This document shows positions 8,175 to 16,854 of a DNA stretch of 64,000 nucleotides, piece by piece; position 1 is the stretch's first letter; every line of letters begins with the position of its first letter. Under the pieces are notes generated by a model. The model made no database searches and was not told where the DNA came from. It saw only the letters and a program-made list of their open reading frames with translations. The position numbers and the translations under genes are program-made. This DNA comes from Prosthecodimorpha hirschii (GTDB lineage: Bacteria > Pseudomonadota > Alphaproteobacteria > Rhizobiales > Ancalomicrobiaceae): contig NZ_LJYW01000001.1 of assembly GCF_001305515.1 (NCBI RefSeq), forward strand, positions 5,096,001 through 5,160,000, read 5' to 3'.

Positions 8175-8762
8175 TCAGGCTGCGCTGGACAGGCCGACCG
8201 GCTCGTTGCCGGCGGTCCACTTGATGTTGCAGCCGATCGACGGGATCTGCCGGTCCGGCACGCCCTTTCCGGCCAGCACGGTCGCGATGGCGGCGGCAAG
8301 GTCCGCCCCGGTCACCGCCTTGCCGTTACCGGGCCGCGCATCGTCGAACTGACCGTGATAGGCGAGCTTGCGCTCGGCATCGAACAGGAAGAAGTCCGGC
8401 GTGCAGGCGGCCCCATAGGCCTTCGCCACGTCCTGGGACAGATCCTTGAGGTAGGGGAAGTCGTAGCCCTGGGCGGCGGCCTCTTCACCGAGCCGCGCGA
8501 GCGTCTCCTCCGGATGATCGACCGGGTCGTTCGCGTTGATGGCGACGACCTGCAGGCCCTGGGCGGCGTATTCCTTCGCAAGCGCCGCGAAGCGCTCGCG
8601 GATCAGCAGCACGAAGGGGCACCGATTGGAGATGAAGGCGACGAGCAGGGCCGGCTTGGCACCGAAATCGGCGAGCTTGTGCAGCCGTCCGTCCGCGTCG
8701 GGGAGCAGGAAGTCCGCCGCGGGCGTTCCGAGCTTGATCGGGTTCGATTCGGTCTTGGGCAT
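8175..8762 (-). CDS. thioredoxin-fold (AhpC/TSA-like) protein
   Basis: A 195-residue soluble protein of the redoxin group. The fold is marked by FLLPDADG, LLVAFISNRCPFV and AACTPDFFLFDA. The active-site loop reads CPFV, so one cysteine (Cys48) is present and the second cysteine of a CxxC is absent. Two further cysteines lie in AACTP and in SIGCNIKW near the C-terminus, the latter characteristic of this subfamily. It is first in the minus-strand block, 76 bases before the flavoprotein, and probably reduces peroxide or persulfide products made by the redox enzymes downstream. The partner is not identifiable. Confidence 0.85.
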   Translation of the reverse strand: MPKTESNPIKLGTPAADFLLPDADGRLHKLADFGAKPALLVAFISNRCPFVLLIRERFAALAKEYAAQGLQVVAINANDPVDHPEETLARLGEEAAAQGYDFPYLKDLSQDVAKAYGAACTPDFFLFDAERKLAYHGQFDDARPGNGKAVTGADLAAAIATVLAGKGVPDRQIPSIGCNIKWTAGNEPVGLSSAA

Positions 8763-9186
8763 CGTGGGTGTCCCCGTTGCAGGCGAAGGCTCCCGGCAGG
8801 ACCGGGGCGTCGAAGGCGTGAGAAATTATACATAATATCGGTAGATTTTATAAGCACAGAATTCTCTTGCCGAGGGCCGGCAGGAAAAGTTCTTTCGATG
8901 CGCCGCCTGCCCAGGGGGTCCAATTGGCCGCCCGGTTCCAGACAACATTCTAGTCGAACGGCAGACCGGAACCGGCATGTCGGAGGGGCTTGGTGACCTT
9001 GTGCGGGGCCGCCGATCCAAGACGCACAAGTCCATTGCAATTAAAATCCATAAGTTTTATCGGGTGATCGAGCGACCCGATGTCTGGCGTGCCGCCCGGC
9101 GCCGCTGCACACTCGTCGCCTTCGCCGATGGCAGCCGGTTCAGGGGCGGCCCCGCGGGACCCGCCCGTCGGCGGCAGGGAGCAGGC
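8763..9186. promoter_or_regulatory. divergent intergenic region between redoxin and MFS genes
   Basis: These 424 bases hold no convincing gene. Two AT-rich islands, 8820-8865 and 9038-9062, stand out against the GC-rich background and are the likely promoters for the divergent units. I could not define hexamers with confidence. A GGGAGCAGGC precedes the MFS start codon as ribosome binding site. Confidence 0.45.
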
Positions 9187-10617
9187 ATGAGCACGACGAT
9201 CGCTACCGCCGACGAGAAGCTGCGCACCCGCCTGGTCGCGGCGACGGTAGCGGTCGCCTTCTTCATCCAGTTCCTGGACGGCACGATCATCGCGACCTCG
9301 CTGCCCCAGATGGCCGCGAGCTTCGGCACCGATGCGGTCTCGATGTCGAGCGGCTTCACGGTCTACATGCTGACCGCCGCCGCCTTCATGCCGCTGTCTG
9401 GCTGGCTCGCCGAGCGTTTCGGCGCGCGGCGGGTCTTTCTGGCCTCGCTCCTGATCTTCACGCTCGCGTCGCTGGCCTGCGGTCTCGCCGGTTCGCTGCC
9501 GGCCTTCCTGGCCGCGCGGACGCTGCAAGGCTTCGGCGCCGCCCTGATGACGCCGGTCGGGCGGCTCATCGTCATCCGCAGCGCCACCAAGTCCGAGATC
9601 GTGCAGGCCATCGCCACCATCACCTGGCCGGCGCTGTTCGCGCCCGTGATCGGCCCGCTGCTCGGCTCCTGGATCACCACCCATGCCGGATGGCAATGGA
9701 ACTTCTTCGTCAATCTGCCGCTCGGGCTGGTCGGCTGCCTCTTGGTCGTCGCCGTCGTTCCGGTCGATCGGCCAGGGCCGCGGGTGCCGTTCGACGCTTT
9801 CGGCTTCGTCGCAAGCGCCGGCAGCCTGACCCTGCTCCTCGCCGGCCTCGAGCTCTTTGCCGGTCGGCAGGTGCCGGACCTCGCGGCGGCCGGCCTCGCC
9901 GTGGCCGGGCTCGTGGTCGGGATCGCGGCCTGCCGGCATCTCGTGGCAAGCCCGGTGCCGCTGATCGATCTCCGCGTCCTCCGCGTGCGCACCTTCGCGC
10001 TGTCGACGCTCGGCGCCGGCACCTTCTGCCGTCTGGCCGTCAATGCGACGCCGTTCCTCCTGCCGCTCCTGCTCCAGGTCGGCTTCGGCCTCTCCGCGGT
10101 CGAGACCGGGATCCTGATCCTGGTCTATTTCCTCGGCAATCTCGCCATGAAGAGCGTGACGACGCCGCTCCTGCGGCGCTTCGGTTTCCGGGACATCCTG
10201 ATCGTCAACGGCACGGCCGCGGCCCTGTGCATCGCCGCCTTCGCCGCGGTGACGCCCGCAACCCCGGTGCTGCTCCTCTGGGCCCTTCTATTCCTGGCCG
10301 GGGCGACCCGCTCGCTCCAGTTCACCGCGCTGGCGACGCTCGCCTTCGCGGATGTCGACGGCCAGGCCCGGTCGGCCGCCTCATCGCTTTCGGCGATCCT
10401 GCAGCAGCTGGCCATGGTCGGCGGCATCGCGGTTGCCGTGCTGGCCATCCGGTTGGTCTCGGCGCTGCGCGGCGAGGCGGGTGCGGCAGACCTGGCGACG
10501 CTGGCGGATTTCCGGGCGGCCTTCCTGATCGTCGCGGCGATCGGTCTCGCCGGCGCGCTGCGGTTTCTGTCCCTCGACCACGACGCCGGCCGCGAGGTCT
10601 CCGGCCACCGCGGCTAG
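9187..10617 (+). CDS. MFS transporter, DHA2 (drug:H+ antiporter) type
   Basis: A 476-residue integral membrane protein with the 14-helix DHA2 layout. It begins MSTTIATADEK, then FFIQFLDGTIIATSLPQMA in helix 1 (the D-G-T-I motif of the family), GWLAERFGARRVFLAS as motif A in loop 2-3, and RTLQGFGAALMTPVGRL as motif B/C. The start at 9187 has an AGGGAGCAGG ribosome binding site; longer frames upstream lack one. It is transcribed alone, away from the sulfur block, and could export a toxic intermediate or an unrelated drug. Its TAG stop is also the TA at which a palindromic repeat begins. Confidence 0.88.
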   Translation: MSTTIATADEKLRTRLVAATVAVAFFIQFLDGTIIATSLPQMAASFGTDAVSMSSGFTVYMLTAAAFMPLSGWLAERFGARRVFLASLLIFTLASLACGLAGSLPAFLAARTLQGFGAALMTPVGRLIVIRSATKSEIVQAIATITWPALFAPVIGPLLGSWITTHAGWQWNFFVNLPLGLVGCLLVVAVVPVDRPGPRVPFDAFGFVASAGSLTLLLAGLELFAGRQVPDLAAAGLAVAGLVVGIAACRHLVASPVPLIDLRVLRVRTFALSTLGAGTFCRLAVNATPFLLPLLLQVGFGLSAVETGILILVYFLGNLAMKSVTTPLLRRFGFRDILIVNGTAAALCIAAFAAVTPATPVLLLWALLFLAGATRSLQFTALATLAFADVDGQARSAASSLSAILQQLAMVGGIAVAVLAIRLVSALRGEAGAADLATLADFRAAFLIVAAIGLAGALRFLSLDHDAGREVSGHRG

Positions 10618-10730
10618 AGCATTTCCCGATTGGATGGACTCATTCAATCGATAAGGAAATGCTCCGGAGTCAATGGCTTGAGCCGGTCCTTTTCGGTCAG
10701 ATCGTTTCGTTCTGGCCGGGACAGGCTCTG
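10615..10730 (+). repeat. palindromic repeat, copy A, with remaining spacer to the next gene
   Basis: The element begins TAGAGCATTTCCC inside the stop codon of the MFS gene and ends GACAGGCTCTG. Its left half folds as a long hairpin (GAGCATTTCC...GGAAATGCTC). The reverse complement of 37701-37816 aligns with it over its full length. The left stem may also terminate MFS transcription. From 10731 to 10927 I see only an AT-rich promoter-like patch (10818-10850) and an AGGAGGG ribosome binding site for the next gene. Confidence 0.75.
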
Positions 10731-10927
10731 GCGCCCCGCCTCGGCGCCAACCGGACCGCGGTTCTTGCTGCGGGGAGGCGATGGGACACCCGTGCGGCGC
10801 TCGCACAGGCCATCTCCTATAAAACACAAAAAAAGTATTCTATTCCTTCCTGTGAGAACGGGCAGGCGATAGGGTCATCCCATCTTCCGCACAAAGCGGG
10901 CGGTTGCGCCGCCGCCAGGAGGGACGG

Positions 10928-12028
10928 ATGTCCATCGAATTCATCGGTTTCATCGGCAATCACGAAGCGTCCGAGATCATTCCGCGGTCGGGTCCGATCG
11001 TCGACCGAGCCTATATCGAGGCCGTCGCCAAGGCGCACGAACTGGCCGGCTTCGATCGCGCGCTGCTCGCCTTCCATTCCGACGCGCCGGAGGCGTTGAC
11101 GGTCGGCCAGCATGCGGCGAGCGTCACCGACAAGCTCGGCATCTTCGTCGCCCATCGTCCGGGCTTCGTGGCGCCGACCGTGCTCGCCCGGCTGTTCGCG
11201 ACGCTCGACAATCTCCATCCCGGCCGCTTCGCCATCAACGTGATCACCGGCGCCGACCACCGCGCCGAACTCGTGCGCGACGGCAACACGGTCGAGGACA
11301 AGGACGAGCGCTATGCGCGCACGAGCGAGTTTCTCGACATCGTCCGGCTCGAATGGGAGAGCGACAAGCCCTTCGACTACAAGGGCCGCTTCTACCAGGT
11401 CGAGGGCGCCTTCTCGCAGGTCAAGCCGTCCTGGAAGGGCGCCGTGCCGATCTTCATCGCCGGCGCGTCCGATGCGGCCATCGACGTGGCTGGGCGCCAT
11501 GCCGACACTTTCGCGCTGTGGGGCGAGACCTATGAGCAGGTCCGCGAGCTGACCGACCGTGTCCGCGCCGCCTCGGCCCGCAATGGCCGCCCGGCGCCGC
11601 GCTTCTCGCTGTCGCTGCGGCCGATCATCGCCGACACCGAAGACCAGGCCTGGGCCAAGGCCGACGCCATCCTGGAGAAGGCCAAGGCGCTGCAGGATCG
11701 GACCGGCTTCCGCAAGACGGCCGAACCGGTCAATGTCGGCTCCCGGCGCCTCCTGGAGGCGGCCGCCAAGGGTCCGCGCCTCGACAAGCGGTTGTGGACC
11801 GGCATCGCCCAATTGACCGGCGCGAAAGGCAATTCGACCGCCCTGGTCGGCACGCCGCTCCAGGTCGCCGAGACGCTGGTCGACTATTACGACCTCGGCA
11901 TCGAGACCTTCCTGATCCGCGGCTTCGATCCGCTCATTGATGCGATCGACTACGGCCGCGAATTGATCCCTGAAACCCGCCGGCTGATCGCCGAGCGCGC
12001 TGCGAGCCGCGCCAAGGCCGCCGAGTAG
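10928..12028 (+). CDS. LLM-class flavin-dependent monooxygenase, alkanesulfonate monooxygenase (SsuD) type
   Basis: A 366-residue TIM-barrel flavin enzyme of the bacterial luciferase family. Recognisable segments include EFIGFIGNHEASE, GRFAINVITGAD, the ERYARTSEFLDIVRL helix, VPIFIAGASDAAIDVAGRHAD and FLIRGFDP near the end. SsuD uses FMNH2 and oxygen to split the C-S bond of sulfonates into aldehyde and sulfite. The ATG at 10928 has a strong AGGAGGGACGG ribosome binding site; the alternative at 10904 has none. It leads a seven-gene operon whose other members import and process sulfur compounds. No flavin reductase (SsuE) gene is visible in the window, so reduced flavin must come from elsewhere. 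Confidence 0.88.
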   Translation: MSIEFIGFIGNHEASEIIPRSGPIVDRAYIEAVAKAHELAGFDRALLAFHSDAPEALTVGQHAASVTDKLGIFVAHRPGFVAPTVLARLFATLDNLHPGRFAINVITGADHRAELVRDGNTVEDKDERYARTSEFLDIVRLEWESDKPFDYKGRFYQVEGAFSQVKPSWKGAVPIFIAGASDAAIDVAGRHADTFALWGETYEQVRELTDRVRAASARNGRPAPRFSLSLRPIIADTEDQAWAKADAILEKAKALQDRTGFRKTAEPVNVGSRRLLEAAAKGPRLDKRLWTGIAQLTGAKGNSTALVGTPLQVAETLVDYYDLGIETFLIRGFDPLIDAIDYGRELIPETRRLIAERAASRAKAAE

Positions 12029-12101
12029 GCCTGTCGGAGCGGCCGCCGCTTCGGGCGCTGCCGCCCCTGCCGACCGACCTGCGCAATCCGAGGGGACAAC
12101 C

Positions 12102-13241
12102 ATGACCGATGGTATCGAACAGCTGTCCAGTGCCATGATCACCGAGGACGGCGCCCGCCGCCTGTCGTCGCGGCGCAGCTTCCTGCGCACGGCCTCGGCG
12201 GCCGCGCTCGCCGTGCCGGCGGCCCGCGTCGCCGCCTGGGCGGCCCCGCCCGGCAAGATCGCCGACCCGGCCGCCGCGCTCCTGGAGCAATCGATCATCT
12301 GCCGGACGGCCGGGCCGGGCGGCGGGCCGCTCCTCGCCGGACCGCCGCGCAAGCTGCGCTTCTCCTGGAACGCGACCGCGGTCTGCCTCGCGCCGGCCGC
12401 CGTCGCAGTCGAGAAGGGCTTCTTCGCCGCCCACAATCTGGATGTCGACCTGATCAATTTCGGCGGCTCCACCGACCAGCTCCTGGAAGCGATCGCGACC
12501 GGCAAGTCGGATGCCGGCATCGGCATGGCGCTGCGCTGGCTGAAGCCGATGGAGCAGGGCTTCGACGTGAAGATCACCGCCGGCACGCATGGCGGCTGCA
12601 TGCGGCTCCTGGCGCTCAACGACGGCAAGATCCGGAGCCTCAAGGACCTGAAGGGCAAGTCGATCGCGGTCGCCGACCTCGCCGCCCCGGGCAAGAACTT
12701 CTTCTCGATCCTCCTGCAGAAGGAGGGGCTCGATCCGGACAAGGATGTGGAATGGCGCCAGTTCCCCGGCGAACTGCTGCGCGCCGCGCTCGAGAAGGGC
12801 GAGGCGCAGGCGCTCGTCGACGGCGACCCGAAGACCTATCTCTGGCTGAAGGACGGCAAGCTCGCCGAGGTCTCCTCCAACCTGCATGGCGAATTCGCCA
12901 ACCGGGTCTGCTGCATCCTCGGCGTGCGCGGCTCGCTGATCCGCGAGGATCCGATCGTCGCCAAGGCGCTGACGCTCGCCCTGCTCGATGCCGCCCACTA
13001 CACGGTGCAGAACCCGGCCGAGGTGGCCAAGATCTTCCTGCCCTATGCGCCGAATGCGAGCCTGGCTGACCTCGAGGCGCTGCTGCGCTACCACACCCAT
13101 CACCACAATCCGGTCGGTGCGGCGCTGAAGCGCGAGATCGCGCTCTACGCGGACGAGCTCAAGCTCGTCAACGTCTTCAAGCGGACGACCGATCCGGCGC
13201 GGTTCGCCAATCGCGTCTTCGCCGATGTGCTGAGCGTCTAG
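12102..13241 (+). CDS. ABC transporter substrate-binding protein, SsuA/NrtA-like, Tat-exported
   Basis: A 379-residue binding protein with a long N-region and a twin-arginine signal (SSRRSFLRTASAAALAVPAA, about residues 27-46). An unusual stretch with a cysteine (SIICRTAGPGGG) follows before the NMT1/SsuA-like core: RFSWNATAVCLAPAAVAVEKGFF, FGGSTDQLLEAI, SLKDLKGKSIAVADL. Tat export suggests folding or cofactor binding in the cytoplasm, or simply family habit. It is followed after 13 bases by its permease. The substrate is probably a sulfonate or related acid, inferred from the monooxygenase upstream. Confidence 0.87.
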   Translation: MTDGIEQLSSAMITEDGARRLSSRRSFLRTASAAALAVPAARVAAWAAPPGKIADPAAALLEQSIICRTAGPGGGPLLAGPPRKLRFSWNATAVCLAPAAVAVEKGFFAAHNLDVDLINFGGSTDQLLEAIATGKSDAGIGMALRWLKPMEQGFDVKITAGTHGGCMRLLALNDGKIRSLKDLKGKSIAVADLAAPGKNFFSILLQKEGLDPDKDVEWRQFPGELLRAALEKGEAQALVDGDPKTYLWLKDGKLAEVSSNLHGEFANRVCCILGVRGSLIREDPIVAKALTLALLDAAHYTVQNPAEVAKIFLPYAPNASLADLEALLRYHTHHHNPVGAALKREIALYADELKLVNVFKRTTDPARFANRVFADVLSV

Positions 13242-13254
13242 GAGGGCAGCCGGA

Positions 13255-14256
13255 ATGACCGACATTCTCGCCGATGCTCCCGGCCGCGAGGCCGATTTCG
13301 CCGCGGCGCTGAAGGACCTGTCCTTCACCGGCATCCTCGCCGCCTCCGCCTTCGCGGCCGCCGCGGCCTTCTCGTTGATCTGGGACGATGTCGGCGATTG
13401 GGGCCGGACCCGGGAATTCGCGCTGATCCTGGCGGGCGTGGCCGCGGGGCTGTTCCTCGCCTCCGTGCTGGCGCCCTGGCATGCGGGGCTCGCCGCGAAG
13501 GTCACGCACCGCGCGCCCTGGGCGCTGGCGCTCGGCCTGTTCTTCGCGGCGTGGGAGATCACGACTGCGAAGTTCAATATCCTGCCGCAGCCCTTCTTCC
13601 CGCCGCCGCAGGCGATCTTCGAGGTGTTTACCGACGATTTCGCCAAACTCGGCGCCTCGATCCTGGCCTCGGTCAAGCTGCATGCGACCGGCTACGCCAT
13701 CGGGGCGGTGGCGGGCTTCCTGCTCGGGGTTTCGATCGGTTGGTCGCGGGCGGTCGGCTACTGGGCGCATCCGATCCTGCGCTTCGTCGGCCCGCTGCCG
13801 GCGACGGCCTGGCTGCCGATCGCCTTCTTCGTCTTCCCGACCTCGCACAGCGCCAGCGTCTTCCTGATCGCGCTCGCCACCGCCTTCCCGACCACGGTGC
13901 TGACCTGGTCGGGCATCGCCGCGGTGCCCTCCGCCTATTACGACATCGCCCGCACGCTCGGCGCCAACAGCCGCTTCCTGGTGCTCAAGGTCGCGATTCC
14001 CGCCGCCCTGCCGCATGTCTTCGTCGGCCTGTTCATGGGGCTCGGCTCGTCCTTCGCGGTGCTGGTGGTGGCCGAGCTGCTCGGCGTCAAGGCCGGCCTC
14101 GGCTGGTACCTGCAATGGGCGCAGGGCTGGGCCTCCTACGCCAACATGTATGCCGCGCTCCTGGTCATGACGGTGCTCTGCTCGACGCTGATGACCATCC
14201 TGTTCCGCCTGCGCGACCGCGTCCTCTCCTGGCAGAAGGGTATCGTCAAATGGTGA
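13255..14256 (+). CDS. ABC transporter permease, SsuC-like with N-terminal extension
   Basis: A 333-residue membrane protein. The C-terminal 250 residues form the BPD_transp_1 permease with the EAA loop [23 protein letters not shown]. The N-terminal 80 residues add two more hydrophobic segments ([30 protein letters not shown]), longer than the usual SsuC. An AGGAGGG ribosome binding site precedes the start. Its last seven bases overlap the ATPase start, so the two proteins are coupled. It forms one importer with the flanking genes. Confidence 0.9.
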   Translation: MTDILADAPGREADFAAALKDLSFTGILAASAFAAAAAFSLIWDDVGDWGRTREFALILAGVAAGLFLASVLAPWHAGLAAKVTHRAPWALALGLFFAAWEITTAKFNILPQPFFPPPQAIFEVFTDDFAKLGASILASVKLHATGYAIGAVAGFLLGVSIGWSRAVGYWAHPILRFVGPLPATAWLPIAFFVFPTSHSASVFLIALATAFPTTVLTWSGIAAVPSAYYDIARTLGANSRFLVLKVAIPAALPHVFVGLFMGLGSSFAVLVVAELLGVKAGLGWYLQWAQGWASYANMYAALLVMTVLCSTLMTILFRLRDRVLSWQKGIVKW

Positions 14257-15059
14257 CGGCCGCGCTCCGCACCGAACCGGCGCCCGCGACACCGCGGCAG
14301 GCCGACCCGCTCGGGCTGTCGATCCGCGGCGTCAGCCACCAGTTCGATCTTGACGGCGGTATCCTGCCGGTCCTGGACGATGTCAGCCTCGATGCCGCGC
14401 CGGGCGAATTCGTCGCCCTGCTCGGGCCTTCGGGATGCGGCAAGTCTACCCTCCTGCGCCTCGTCGCCGGGCTCGACCGGCCGACCCGCGGCGAGGTGTT
14501 GGGCGACGGACAAGCCATCACGGCCCCGCATCCCTCGCGCGTCGTCGTGTTCCAGGACCCGACGCTCTATCCCTGGCGGACGGTGTGGCGGAACGTGTCG
14601 CTCGGGCTGGAGGCGCAGGGCATCCTGTCGCGCGAGCGCGGCCGGGTCGAGGCGGCGCTGAACCTGGTCGGGCTCGGCGCCTTCGCCAAGGCCTATCCGC
14701 ACCAGCTTTCCGGCGGCATGGCGCAGCGCGTGGCGCTGGCCCGGGCCCTCGTCAACGATCCGCGCCTCCTGGTGCTCGACGAACCGCTCGGCAAGCTCGA
14801 CAGCCTGACCCGCCTGCAGATGCAGTCCGAACTGGTCTCGCTCTGGCAGCGCGCCGGCTTCACGGCCCTGCTGGTCACCCACGATGTCGAGGAGGCCCTG
14901 TTCATGGCCGACCGCGTCATCGTCTTTTCCGACCGCCCGGCGCGCGTCGCTGCGGATGTCCGGGTCGACCTGCCGCACCCGCGCCATCGCGGCGATCTGC
15001 GCTTCGGCGAATTGCGGCGGCTGATCCTCGGCCATCTCGGCCTGGAAGCGACCTGGTGA
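14250..15059 (+). CDS. ABC transporter ATP-binding protein, SsuB/NrtD type
   Basis: A 269-residue ATPase with Walker [10 protein letters not shown]-loop [13 protein letters not shown], signature LSGGMAQR, Walker [13 protein letters not shown] and H-loop [10 protein letters not shown]. The ATG at 14250 overlaps the permease stop, which decides the start. It drives import through the preceding permease. It closes the transporter part of the operon; 19 bases later the redox genes begin. Confidence 0.92.
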   Translation: MVTAALRTEPAPATPRQADPLGLSIRGVSHQFDLDGGILPVLDDVSLDAAPGEFVALLGPSGCGKSTLLRLVAGLDRPTRGEVLGDGQAITAPHPSRVVVFQDPTLYPWRTVWRNVSLGLEAQGILSRERGRVEAALNLVGLGAFAKAYPHQLSGGMAQRVALARALVNDPRLLVLDEPLGKLDSLTRLQMQSELVSLWQRAGFTALLVTHDVEEALFMADRVIVFSDRPARVAADVRVDLPHPRHRGDLRFGELRRLILGHLGLEATW

Positions 15060-15078
15060 GCGTGAGGGAGACAGACCC

Positions 15079-16221
15079 ATGGACGCCCGCGCCCCGCTGA
15101 CCCCGATCCTGCGCGACCTCGCCGCGGATTTCGCCGCCACCGCGGCCGAACACGACCGGACCGGCCGCTTTCCCTTCGCCAATTTCCGCCGTCTCTACGA
15201 GGAGGACCTGCTCGCCCTGACCGTGCCGCGCGACCTCGGCGGCCGCGGCGGCGGGCTGGACGAGGCGGTCGAGACGGTCGGCTGGATCGCGCGCGGCGAA
15301 CCCTCCACCGCGCTGGTCCTGGCCATGCAGTATATCGCCCAGGCCTCGATCGCGCTGGCGAACACCTGGCCGAAACATCTGCGCGAGCAGGTCGGTCGCG
15401 ACGCCGCGGAGGCCGGTGCGCTCGCCAATGCGCTGCGCGTCGAGCCCGATCTCGGCTCGCCGGCCCGCGGCGGCCTGCCGGCGACGATCGCCCGCCGCCA
15501 CGGCGACGAATGGCGCATCTCCGGGCGCAAGATCTATTCGACCGGCGCGCCGCTGCTCGCCTGGATGCTGGTCTGGGCGCGCACCGACGAGGCGACGCCG
15601 CGCGTCGGCACCTTCCTGGTGCCGTCGACCCTGCCGGGCATCCGCATCGAGGAGACCTGGGACCAGCTCGGCATGCGCGCGACCCGGTCCGACGACGTGG
15701 TCTTCGAGGATGTCGCCGTGCCGCTCGACCACGCCGTCGACATCCGCCTCGCCGGGGACTGGCTGACCCAGAACCGCCTGCAATATGCCTGGCACAGCGT
15801 GCTGGTGCCGGCGATTTATGACGGCATCGCGCGGGCCGCGCGCGACTGGCTGGTCGGCTTCCTGAAGACCCGCACCCCGTCCAATCTCGGCAAGCCGCTC
15901 GCCACGCTGCCGCGCGCCCAGGAGGCGCTCGGCGAGATCGAGGTCCTGCTCGCCGTCAACCAGCGCCTGATCGCCAGCTACGTGCGCGACGTGGAGGCCG
16001 GGGTGCTGCCCGGCGAGGACGAGGGCGGCCTGATCAAGCTGACCGTGACCCGCAACGCCATCGAGGTCGTCGAGCAGGCGCTGAAGCTCTCGGGCAATCA
16101 CGGCATCGCCCGCGCCAACCCGCTCGAACGCCACCTGCGCGACGTGCTGTGCGGCCGCATCCACACCCCCCAGGAGGACAGTGTCCGGCTCGCCGCCGGC
16201 CGCCGCGCCCTGGACCTCTGA
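15079..16221 (+). CDS. acyl-CoA dehydrogenase-like flavoprotein, possible flavin-dependent monooxygenase
   Basis: A 380-residue protein with the three-part acyl-CoA dehydrogenase fold: N-terminal helices (FRRLYEEDLLALTVPRDLGG), a central beta domain (WRISGRKIYSTGAPLLAWMLVWA; GIRIEETWDQLGMRATRSDDVVFEDVAVP) and C-terminal helices (ALKLSGNHGIARANPLERHLRD). Relatives in sulfur clusters (DszC, SfnB/SfnC) are flavin-dependent oxygenases or oxidoreductases rather than fatty-acid enzymes. The context, between a sulfonate transporter and a cysteine-dioxygenase-like gene, favours such a role. I could not place a catalytic glutamate with confidence. Confidence 0.83.
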   Translation: MDARAPLTPILRDLAADFAATAAEHDRTGRFPFANFRRLYEEDLLALTVPRDLGGRGGGLDEAVETVGWIARGEPSTALVLAMQYIAQASIALANTWPKHLREQVGRDAAEAGALANALRVEPDLGSPARGGLPATIARRHGDEWRISGRKIYSTGAPLLAWMLVWARTDEATPRVGTFLVPSTLPGIRIEETWDQLGMRATRSDDVVFEDVAVPLDHAVDIRLAGDWLTQNRLQYAWHSVLVPAIYDGIARAARDWLVGFLKTRTPSNLGKPLATLPRAQEALGEIEVLLAVNQRLIASYVRDVEAGVLPGEDEGGLIKLTVTRNAIEVVEQALKLSGNHGIARANPLERHLRDVLCGRIHTPQEDSVRLAAGRRALDL

Positions 16222-16231
16222 CGGAGTTCCC

Positions 16232-16846
16232 ATGACCGACATCGCGCCGCTGCAGAAATTCGTCCGCCGCGCCACCGAACTGGTCGAGCGCCACGGCGCC
16301 GACGAGGCGGCCCTGTTCGCCGATCTCGAACCGCTGCTGAAGGACCTGATCCGGACGGACGGCTGGCTGCCCGACGCCTACCGCCAGCCCCATCCTCAGT
16401 TCTATCAGCAATATCTGCTGCATGCCGACCCGCTCGAGCGCTGGTCGGTGGTCAGCTTCGTCTGGGGGCCGGGGCAGAAGACGCCGATCCACGACCATCG
16501 GGTCTGGGGCCTGGTCGGCGTGATCGAAGGGGCGGAGACCGGCACCAGCTTCGTGCGCCGCGACGACGGCCGGCTGGTCGCGACCGGCGAGGAACGGCTG
16601 GAGCGCGGCGACGTGGTCAAGGTCTCGCCGACGGTCGGCGACATCCATCAGGTCGCCAACGCCCATGCCGATCGCGTCTCCATCTCGATCCACGTCTATG
16701 GCGGCAATATCGGCGCCGTCGCCCGGGCGGTCTACGATCCGGAGACCGGGGCCGAGAAGCCCTTCGTCTCCGGCTATTCCAACACCGCGGTGCCCAATCT
16801 CTGGGACCGCTCGGCGGAAGTGCGCGCCGGTCTGCAGCGCGCGTGA
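16232..16846 (+). CDS. cysteine dioxygenase family cupin
   Basis: A 204-residue cupin with the three-histidine iron site of thiol dioxygenases: His87 and His89 in TPIHDHRVWG and His139 in GDIHQV, plus a tyrosine in HVYGG where the catalytic tyrosine sits. Enzymes of this family add O2 to a thiol to make a sulfinate (cysteine, 3-mercaptopropionate or similar). The start at 16232 gives the standard length, 10 bases after the upstream stop. Beside a sulfonate transporter and a rhodanese it likely oxidises a thiol intermediate. Which thiol is not decidable here. Confidence 0.88.
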   Translation: MTDIAPLQKFVRRATELVERHGADEAALFADLEPLLKDLIRTDGWLPDAYRQPHPQFYQQYLLHADPLERWSVVSFVWGPGQKTPIHDHRVWGLVGVIEGAETGTSFVRRDDGRLVATGEERLERGDVVKVSPTVGDIHQVANAHADRVSISIHVYGGNIGAVARAVYDPETGAEKPFVSGYSNTAVPNLWDRSAEVRAGLQRA

Positions 16847-16854
16847 GAGGTTCG